Shown here: in pieces, positions 17,911-27,600 of the stretch
Layout: each line of letters opens with the position of its first letter
Position numbering within the stretch: the first letter of the stretch is position 1
From: Niastella caeni
Lineage (GTDB): Bacteria; Bacteroidota; Bacteroidia; Chitinophagales; Chitinophagaceae
Length of the DNA: 64,000 nt
Direction: 5' to 3'
Assembly (NCBI RefSeq): GCF_004834005.1
Contig: NZ_STFF01000003.1
Coordinates: 372,001 to 436,000 of the forward strand
Notes under the pieces: generated by a model
Databases searched by the model: none
Told to the model about the DNA's origin: nothing
Seen by the model: the letters and a program-made list of their open reading frames with translations, nothing else
Made by a program: the position numbers and the translations under genes

Positions 17911-19512
17911 TTATTGATCAAAATAGTCAGTCCAATTATATATACCTTTATCATTTTCAGATCCCAATAATTGATCAGCCTCTGTGTCCCCTGTAGTAGG
18001 ACGGTAATATCTATCTAAGTCAAATATTGGTTGATATATCATTGACCAGCTTTGGTAAGCTGTAATAGCCAATCCTCCAAAACCAGCAAACCTTCCTATA
18101 GTTGATAATGCCGCGCCTCCTTCATAACCTAGCAAACCCAATCCATTTACAACCACCCCAGTTGTTCCTAAAGTCAAGCTAGTCGCATCAACGGGATTAA
18201 TATTCTTAACCCCTCCTTTCATATATTGGTCATGAACCTGAACCGCTGTAAAAACATTACTTGCGACGGACAAACTAAATGCCGTCCCTTTAATTCCAGA
18301 AGAATACAATCCAAACGTTCAAGCTCTAGGCGACCTGAAGCTACCATCGGCTCGCCTGATTCGCATTAATTTTCCTGTTGTCGATTTGTAATTAACATGA
18401 TCAAAACCATTATCGATTTGTCCCATTGCAAAATCACCTTGCCCAACTAAAAAAGAAGAAACTACGAAAGCTGTGCTAGGAGCTCCTGGAGCTTGATCAC
18501 GAGATTTTTTAAGGACTCCGTTACTTGTAAAGTAACCACCTTCCATTAAGGTTATCGTCTCTCCAGTTGAAGCTTTATAAGTAGCATCTTTGCTATTGGG
18601 ATCAATCCACTTTGCATTACCACCATAGATCCTCTCTGCACTTTTTTGATCTGTTACTCTGCTATCATATTCCATTTTACCATCGTGTTTTACCCAATCT
18701 TCAGCTGCGGCCCCTGTTGGGTCGACATAAAACAAAGGATTGTTATTCATAGCAGCATATGGAGTGATATGAGGAAAATTACTAGCCAACGGATCCACAC
18801 TCAAAAACTTCCCCAACCTCGGATCGTAAAACCTCATCCCATAATCCTGCTGATTACCCTCTCCCTTCACCTCATTATCATTCTCTTTCCCATTAAACCC
18901 ATACCTATACCCACTCGTATTAAATACCCTTCCCGGCTGCAACATCCCAAAAGGATAATAATCCTGCGCACTTACGATCTGTGAGTTGAAATAATCAACC
19001 GTATTATTGTTTGAAGATACCCCCAGTTTTTTATCGTTCAGGGTTACCAGTACGTTCCCTAAATGGTTACTCAGTTCAAAGAGCTTGTTACCTCTACCAA
19101 AGGTAAGACTATACCCTGTACCCAGCAACGGCATAGAAGTATCGGCCGGATTATAATCAATGGCCACATCAACGCCACGTCTCAACAAACCTACCCGGCT
19201 GCTGCCGTATAAATGCAACTCAGTTTGCGTTAAATGGCCTTCATTTAGGGAATCATTACCCGATGCATAAACGCTCATCACATTACCCTGCGCATCCCGT
19301 ACATACCAGGTAGTATCGGCTGAAGCTGGTGATGTTTTAACAATCGCTTTGCTGATACGATTACCACCGGCATCGTACGTATACGATATATTGGTGCCAT
19401 CGCTTTTAATAATCCGGTTAATCTTTCCATATACTGTCCAACTGATGCTGGTGATACCTTCCGCATTGTCTTTTATTAAATTGCCTATGGAATCGTAAAC
19501 ATAGTTGCCGGC
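17911..19512 (-). pseudogene. RHS fragment with tip interrupted by an in-frame stop
   Basis: From about 19512 the frame carries RHS core sequence close to the main gene (NLIKDNAEGI, then RVGLLRRGVDVAIDY, LGNVLVTLNDKK, DYYPFGML, RLGKFLSVDP). The unique tip begins after YVDPTGAAAEDW. At 18319-18321 a TGA follows SFRSPRA. The same frame then stays open for 136 more codons (GIKGTAFSLSVASNVF, then a Gly-rich hydrophobic stretch, ending NWTDYFDQ). The simplest reading is one tip of about 280 residues broken by a nonsense mutation. Alternatively, the toxin ends at PRA. The first codons lack a start because the 5' end is fused to a different RHS subfamily. Confidence 0.65.
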
Positions 19513-19766
19513 GTAGGTACTTCAGGATATTTCCATTACCATCGTACGCTATTCGTTCTTTCAGACTTTCATTCATGCGGGAAAGGCTGTCAAAGCTATG
19601 CTGGTATTTCACCATATTCACTTTCCCGCTGATCAGGTCGTATTGATAGCTGACCTTCTTCCACCGGCTCTCATCCTTGTTCATCACATTGCCAGAAGTG
19701 GCAAAACTGCTGCCGCCATAATCCTGCAACAGGTGTTCTACATTACCCAGGATATATCATAGGTGT
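19513..19766 (-). pseudogene. Fragment of a second RHS subfamily
   Basis: The frame reads QDYGGSSFATSGNVMNKDES, VSYQYDLISGKVNMVKYQ and AYDGNGNILKYLR, YD-repeat protein sequence clearly different from the main gene. Upstream, a 2-base insertion in TATGATATATCCTGGG breaks the frame from the RHS piece inside repeat copy B. At 19512 it joins, out of frame, to the main RHS subfamily. It is a relic of another RHS gene. Confidence 0.65.
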
Positions 19767-20951
19767 AAAATGTCCCCTGATTATACATATTGGTTGTGCC
19801 GGTATCGGTAATTGTAGTATAGCTCACGCGGTTGTGCAAATTCTTCTGGCTTATCACCAACCGCTGATCCCCTATACCTTCAAAGCCGGTATAAGGAAGG
19901 TCATACACCGTATTAACGATACCCCGGCCCTAAAGAGGAGCGCCTTACTTATTGTACTCAACTTTTGTAATACTATTTAGCTCCGGTTGCGTCGCACTCT
20001 TGTACGTTCGGTAATTCTAATCAACTTATTATGTCAAAGAGCTTTGATCTATTTTTTAATCTTCCCGATAGCTCTGAGCGAAAATGCCACTGGCAGTGAT
20101 TGATAACACAAATGTATACCAGCCACCACGCCGTTTTTTCAAAAATGTGATGGTGTTTTGTTTTAGATGTGACGGCCTTCGGAAAGTGGTGTGATGAATA
20201 GCATTTTCTCCTCGAAAACATCTTTTTTTTGGGACGGTGTTCGATAAATGGTGTGACGAACAGTTCAAAACGTGTGATGAAAAACACAGCCTCCTCTTTG
20301 CCTCCTCGGCTCCTCCTCTGTTCCACCTCTTTGCCTCCTCGGAATCCGAGGAGGCAAAGAGGACCCAAAGAGGACCTAAAGAGGTATCATCGAGGTAGCA
20401 TTGAATTCACACATTGTTATACTTTTTCGCCTGCATCATGAAGGGTTCGGTAACTTTACACCGCATTTCTACCTCATGAAAACATCCTATCACCCTGCCA
20501 TTATACCGTAGCCTTTTATCTGAAATGCCTGCCTGCTGATGTATTGCAATACACTCCCCGGTTAACAAGGCTCGACTGGAAACACATAGGCAAATCAACT
20601 TATTTTGGTTATGACTGGTTCTGTCAGAACCAGCAATTATTTCAAACACTCAGGCAGGTTTCCAACAACAAGAAACTAATACAGATCAACAAAGCACTGA
20701 TCAGGATCATCGCAATAAACGCTTTATCACAACTTATGCAATCGGCATTAGGAATAAACTCATTTCAATTACACAAACCATTTTGTGCAACATTGCAAAA
20801 ACAAGCTCCGATGCCAGGTTTCTACATTGGCCGCTGGCGTCAGTTTTCTGATAAACAACACTTGATTTTATAAAAATTGATACCCCCCCGACTTTATTTC
20901 CCTTGCTTTTAGCCGTACTTGTTAACCGTTGGATGGACAGCTCTCTATTAT
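19767..20951. repeat. Long dispersed repeat, copy B (1185 bp)
   Basis: The longer partner of 6442-7316. It includes 20499-20810, absent from copy A, where the plus strand is open from 20544 to 20873 (MQYTPRLTRLDWKHIGKSTY, then GINSFQLHKPF). I do not recognise that sequence and cannot say whether it is coding. The palindrome (20326-20362), TGTGAYG words and RHS fragment are conserved between copies. There is no transposase. Confidence 0.85.
20326..20362. repeat. 18-bp-arm perfect inverted repeat in repeat copy B
   Basis: Same palindrome as 7002-7038: the arms 20326-20343 and 20345-20362 are exact reverse complements around one base. Confidence 0.9.
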
Positions 20952-20958
20952 TAATACT

Positions 20959-20974
20959 GTTCGGATATCCGAAC
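20959..20974. repeat. 16-bp perfect palindrome GTTCGGATATCCGAAC
   Basis: It lies between the end of long repeat copy B and the first cassette-end repeat unit. It is too short to terminate transcription well and could be an operator or recombinase site. No second copy was noticed in the window. Confidence 0.7.
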
Positions 20975-20975
20975 G

Positions 20976-21042
20976 CTTTATTGTGTAAAGTTCATGGAAG
21001 TTGCACGGCGCCTTATTATGTAAAGTTTTTTGGGGTTGCAAA
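20976..21042. repeat. Cassette-end repeat, copies 3a and 3b in tandem
   Basis: Two units (CTTTATTGTGTAAAGTTCAT and CCTTATTATGTAAAGTTTTT, each followed by GTTGCA within about 10 bases) lie head to tail. The second ends 18 bp from the stop codon of the immunity candidate at 21061-21606. Confidence 0.65.
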
Positions 21043-21060
21043 ACATTACCCATAACGATC

Positions 21061-21606
21061 TTATAAATTTTTTTTCACCGACACCAAATACCAACTAGCA
21101 TCCAGCTTCTCAGCCCATTCATCCTCATCTTTACTTACCAACAATTCCGATATATTTAAAACTCCAGGATTTCCATCATATATACTATCAATTTTATGAG
21201 TGTAGTATAAATAAATCTCAGACCTAGCACTTATATCAAAATATCCCAATACAAAAACAGAATCAGTGCAACTCAAATAATCAATATCACGAGATTCCAA
21301 AAAACTTAAAAGTGGCTTTACTCTGTTTTTTTTTACCAGATTTATATTTTGAATTGAATCATACAACAAGCTGCTATCTGAACTAAAATTAATCCAAAAC
21401 CGGCCTTTATTTATACCTAATTCATTCTCTTTCATAATCGATTTAATACTATCTTCAGCACTTATCTTACAAGCCTGTTTTTGAATATCAGCAAACAATT
21501 TCTTATGCTTAAAGAAATCATCTTTGATCAGCAAGCCTTTACTTCTGCCTGATTTACACCCCAAAATTATTAACAGAAACAGATAAAAAAACAGTCTTTT
21601 AAACAT
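21061..21606 (-). CDS. Lipoprotein, candidate immunity protein of the main RHS gene
   Basis: 181 aa. A hydrophobic N-terminus ends in ILGCKSG (Cys17), a lipobox. The mature part is charged and mixed alpha/beta with no recognised family. The ATG starts one base after the stop codon of the 2869-aa RHS protein, so the two are co-transcribed and probably translationally coupled. Envelope anchoring suggests that the RHS tip acts outside the cytoplasm, for example on cell wall or membrane. The immunity role is inferred from position. No signature excludes an accessory function in display of the RHS protein. Confidence 0.62.
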   Translation of the reverse strand: MFKRLFFYLFLLIILGCKSGRSKGLLIKDDFFKHKKLFADIQKQACKISAEDSIKSIMKENELGINKGRFWINFSSDSSLLYDSIQNINLVKKNRVKPLLSFLESRDIDYLSCTDSVFVLGYFDISARSEIYLYYTHKIDSIYDGNPGVLNISELLVSKDEDEWAEKLDASWYLVSVKKNL

Positions 21607-21607
21607 C

Positions 21608-24600
21608 TTATTTAAACTTGTATTTTTTATAATTAATTTTCAAATCTGAAGAGGAAGCCGGATTTGTGGGATCAACGCCATTCGTCTTATAATCATAGTG
21701 TATCCCAAAAACACCATACATAAACGTGTTTGTGTATTTTTCTACATTCTTAGCTTTCTGCATTATCAACATTCCTTTTCTCCAAGAGTTCATCTCATTA
21801 AGTTCATCATCGTTTCCTTCTGTAGCCTTATGGGCTATTTTATTATCTAAATACACCCCAGTATATCCAACACTTGTCTTTCCTATTGTCGCACCCCACA
21901 ATAATAAGCCTGCCTCGTTTCGGTTATAAAGCTTACCATCTATAAGGTATGCTGTATATAGATTACTTGGTTCTACGTTTTGATTCTGCCAATTCTTATT
22001 AAAAATTTTTCCATTCTTGTAGTCAAACTTCCCTTTTGCAACATGCTTATCTACACCAAAGAAAACTTCAAAATACGACTCCCCCTTGTAAATTTGCTTT
22101 ACAAGAGCATCAATCGTTTCTAACTTAGAATCTGGAAGAGTCTCCTTATCAACGTTTTCAAAGAGTGTCGGTGCATCAAATCTGTCCGCATCTCCAAAAA
22201 AAGAATAATAAGAATTGCCTTGAAAATACGTTTGTCCTCCGATTAATATATTACCCTTCTCATGCTGCAGCCAGTAGGTATGATCACCCTTCATCTTAAA
22301 ACGTCTATTCTCAGTCCCATCTTTATTGTAAAAAATCGAATCAGCCCCATTAGGATCCTTAATCCATACAGGATTATTTGCAAATGCAGAATATGAGCTT
22401 TCATAATGTTTTATTTTAGGATCCACGTTCCACCTCCTTCCAATCCTCGAATCATACTCCCAAAACTGTGCTGTATAACTATTTCCCAGCCCTTTCACTT
22501 CATTGTTCATCTCCTGTCCATTAAATCCAAACTTATAAGGTACATTACTATTAGGAAGCGCAACACGAGAAAGCATTCCAAACGGATAGTAATCCTGGGC
22601 TGTCACTATATGCGGCTCATAGTGATCTATCAAAGAACTGCTGCCGGAAGGTACGCCAAATTTTCTATCCGATATGGTGGCAAGAACATTGCCTAAATGG
22701 TTACTCAGTTCAAAGAGCTTGTTACCTCTACCAAAGATAAGACTATACCCTGTACCCAGCAACGGCATCGATGTATCGGCCGGATTATAATCAATGGCCA
22801 CGTCAACAACACGTCTCAACAAACCTACCCGGCTGCTGCCATACAAATGCAGCTCGGTTTGAGTCAGGTGACCATCATTTAGGGAATCATTACCCGATGC
22901 ATATACGCTCATCACATTTCCTTGCGCATCCCGTACATACCAGGTGGTATCGGCTGAAGCTGGTGATGTTTTAATAACCGCTTTGCTGATACGATTACCA
23001 CCGGCATCGTACGTATACGATATATTGGTACCATCGCTTTTAATAATCCGGCTGATCTTTCCATATACCGTCCAACTGATGCTGGTGATACCTTCCGCAT
23101 TGTCTTTTATTAAATTACCTATGGAATCGTACGCATAGTTGCCGGCAATCTGGTTGTCGATATCCACATCGTAGTTGGCGGCTGACACACTATCCTTCAC
23201 ATGATCGAGCCTGTTGGTTCCCATCACATATTTGTAGGTCAGGCTATCCATACCCAGCGGTTTGCTGGCAAAGTTGTTGTTTCCATTCCGCTTGTAACCC
23301 AAGATGTTTCCATTGGCATCATAACTCACTCGCTCTTGAAAATCGCTTAATTTGGTAATGTTACTCCATGCACTGCCCGTCTTGTGCCAGGCATCCATTG
23401 CTACCAAACGATTCAATTGATCATATTGGTAATTATACAACAATGGATTATTGAGCTTCTCAATATTCACCGCCATGCTGCTGATATTACCATTATACAG
23501 CGGGCGATATTCACTACCCAATGTCGTATTCACCGATGCATCCTGTGGTGTGGCACCGCTAATGGACTTGTAATCCCCATTGAAGTAGTTCAACATTACA
23601 TTATATGCCGGCTTTCCTACTACACTACCCGTGCTGCCATCGGCTTTTAGGGTATATCCGCTTCCGTTGTATACATCCGGGTTCATCGACTTCATCCAGC
23701 CCTGCAGGTTATAGGCGTAATTAACCCCTTGTACCTGCTGCTCGCCTATAATAGTGCGGGCCAATGGTCCGTGATCATAATACTGGTAGAAGGCATCATT
23801 ATCCCAATTGATGCTGTCGGCACTGGTAAGCACATGCGTAATTCGGTTCTCTGCATCATACACATACCGGTGATAGAATGCATCCGGCTGCCCCGGTTGA
23901 TAACTTACCTGGTTTACCTTGCCGCTTACCAGGTCAAAGTCGTAGGCAATTTTCTTAAAGCGGTTGCTGTTATCAGCCATAGCTCCCCGCTTGTAATCCT
24001 GCAACAACGTATCTACATTGCCCAAAATGTCATAAGTGTAAAATGATGCTGTAGCAAAGTTATTACCAGCCAGATCGGTCGCAGTATTGAACAATGCCGT
24101 CCACGATACCCGGTTACGCAGATTTCGGGCTGTCAGCACTGGTTGTATCGGAGTGTATTCAACATCGTAAGTTGTCTTAGTTACCTGCTCTACGGTAGAC
24201 GCCGCATTGGTTAACCATTGCGCCAATGTTGACTGACCGCGGCTGATAGTATCCGTAATGGCTGTACTGCTTGTAAGCTGTCCCACTTCGGTAATTCTCC
24301 CTAAAACATCATATTGGGTATAGCTATATTGGGTGCTGTCCTTTTGCTTCGCATTCTGCGACACACTTAATCTCCCCAACCGGTCGTACCAGAAATTGCT
24401 GGTACCGCCGTCAGGTGTATGCTGCGCTACTACCTGGTTCAGCGTATTGTACCGGTAATCGGTTACCAGCGTATGGGCCGGCACCAATTCTGTTCCCGCG
24501 GCGCGGGCGGCCTTTACCTGGTCTAATTCCACCGAATCGGTTATTTCATGCACCCCGGCTGGTGGTACGGTTTGCACCAGGTTTCCTGCCTGGTCGTAAT

Positions 24601-27600
24601 AATACAAAGTATAATGATATTCATTCTTTGTATGCGTTACAGTAAATGATTCATACTGGTAAGCTCTCAAACACTTTTCTATATAGTTCCTTTCAAATGC
24701 GCCGGTCAATGAATCGAGGTATACTTTATGCAGCTCTGTTCCCTTACTAACAGCAAAGAAGGTACTGTCTGAACAGGCGCCGGCATAATCCTCCATTACA
24801 GGTGGCAACACGGGCTGTGACTTGCCGCACAATACCGGGCCATCGTAAATATTATAACAATTGCCATTGCCCGGGCATGCTATGCTTGAATCTTTTGTCA
24901 ATGTTAATGCCAACCCGGATAATGTAACGTCTGTATAAACCGGTGATACGAACTGACTGCTTTCCGACGACCAGCCTATACGCCCCAATGTTGGATCGGT
25001 TGTTCCCAGGGTCACTGCATTGTCGTAACAGCCATGGCTGGGGTTCATCACCATCACCAGCAACTGGCTGTTATTATCGCCTGCTACGGTAAAACTGGTA
25101 TCATTGTTTTGTAAAATGCGGCCAACAGTTTGTGTACCTGGCAATGCCGTTTCTGTCGCCCATAGTAACGATCCGGCTGCATCCATCCGTTGCCATACAA
25201 TATGCGCTCCATTATTCCCGGTTTGCGCCACTATGTAACCGCCGTCAGTTGTAGGAAATACAGCGGATGTTACCATTTTACTGCTGCCGGCAGGCACATT
25301 GAAACGCTTGTACGATACTACCTCCCCTGCTTTTGTCAGGTTCACCACAGCCACCTGTGCATTGGTTGTTCCCAGTTTCTCCGCATTATTGGCCAGCACC
25401 AGGTACCCGTTCTCTGTTGCATATATGTCCCTGAACCAAACACTCTTGGTATCGCTGGTGCTATCGGCATAATGCCATGATCCCAACAAGCTTCCATCGT
25501 TCTTATCTATCCGGTATACCGCGCCATAATATCTCCCGCCCATATTCAGGTCATAGGCGGCGCCGGTAACTAATAAGGTATCTTCCTGTTGCAGCAATCC
25601 ATAAGAAGGTGATCCATCATAGGTAACCGTATCGGCGCCAGGGGTATAACACTCGTAACTGTTGTTTTGCAAACGGCTGGTGCCAAAACGGTGCGTCCAG
25701 TTAATAGTTCCATCACTTTGCAAGCTGGTCAACACAAATTCTCCATGGCCGGTATGCTGGTTATACAATCCCAGCGCTGCATAACCGCCGCCGGATGTTT
25801 CAATGATATCATAGCCGCGTTCGCCCAACGGCGTTCCAAACCCAATCGCCTTTTTCCAGGTAACGCTACCGCCTGCATCTGTTTTCACCACCATGATGGC
25901 GCCTGTGGCGTAGTGGCCCGATTTCGTCGTTCCAATGGCGATGTAGCCGTTATCTGATGTACGTCTTACTCTTTTAAAGTAATCTTCATTGCTGCCATCA
26001 TATTGTTTCGACCACTGTATGGCGCCGGTACTGTCTTTTTTTATTAATACTGCATTCGACCCTGTTTTTCCGGCCATAATAAATCCATGATCCGGTGTAG
26101 CCTGCACGTCTTCCAGTTTGCCAGGCACTGCTGCCATAAACATATTACCGATATGCTGGTCAACGCACTTTGTTACCTCGGTGATACTACCGGCAGAATC
26201 GGCGCATTGCTTCAGGAACTGCAAGTACTCCCAGGCTTGCAGCGAATAACCCAGGCGGTTATTCATGTAATTCTGGAAGAGAATATTTCGTTTTGTTTGT
26301 ACCGTATCATCTGCATCGGCCAGCAGCGGCGTATCAATGGGATATTGCTGTTTATAATTATTGTACAAGCCATTGACCACCGTGCATGAGGAGCACACTT
26401 CTCCCGTATTACACTGCAAAGCAGGTGGCAGGTAAATGGGCTTGCTTAAATAAGAACATGAAACACCTGCTTCTCCTGAAACCGGCGCATTGTTACACAA
26501 TTGGCGCAATGCATTCAGATCAGCATTGCTCATGGTAACCCCCTGCGTTCTTTGCATATAGTCTGCAAACGATGCATCTCCCCGCAGCACCCTGCCAGCC
26601 ATATATTTTGCAAAGTGCTCATTAATAAGCCTGCACTCACAATCGCCTGGTTTGCTGATCACCGGCTTATCCGAATAAACAGGTTGCTTGTCGTAAGGCG
26701 CGGGCGCGGTGATCAATTCGGCATTACAATCCAGTCCATTGGTAATATTGTGCGCGTTATTGTAGGCTGCAATGATCTCCTGGAAACTATGATAGCCCTG
26801 GTAGTCAATACCCGCAGGCAGGGTACTTGCCCCAAAAGGATGGTCTATATCGCTGGCCTTACGGCAGAGTCCCTGCAACAGGGGCAAAATGGTATCACGT
26901 AAAGCGGCATCGGTATAAGAACAGGGCGATAACTCGGCTGCCCATTTTGCAGCCATTGCTTTACTGTTATTTTCGTAAAACTCGTTTAGTTGCTGCTGTG
27001 CAGCCGTTGATGCCTGGGTAGCCTGATCTGGATTATTGGCATAATCAAGGCCGTTCTCACTGATCACGGTTTTATAATCCTCATTAAAATGTGGCTCGTA
27101 CCCTGCTTTTACCAGTTCCGCACGGGTAGGTATTTTATTATAAGCCGGGTTAGCCGTTGTGCAATTAACAGGCGTATTCACCAGTTGATTGATGATCTCC
27201 TGCTTGGCTGAAAGATACAATTGCCTGAAATTTTGCCAGGCCCTGTCCAGGTCGCCATCGCACCAGGTAGTATCGAAATTGCGTGTTTGGTTCGTATTGT
27301 AATAATCAACGCATGCTGTATTTGCATCATCACATTTCGTTATAATATTGGCCATGCTCCACATATTCACCAACCTCGATATGGCCCCTTTTTTCAGGGT
27401 CATGTATTCAGTCAACTTCTTTTCGAGCGCTGCCTTTTTCGCCGGATATAATGTAATTAAGGGGTCAATATTACCTGTATTGATCTGGTATGGATAGCCT
27501 GAATTACCGGTAGGATTCAAATACCCCGCAGCCCGGGCATCCTGGAAATTTTCTGTTGCTTCCATTTTTCGGTCCCACACATTGCTTGCCTTTAATGATT

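Noticed and set aside
22912..23100. 62-codon minus-strand frame, repeated at 19278-19466
   Set aside because: It is the same out-of-phase reading of RHS core DNA in both places, not a gene.
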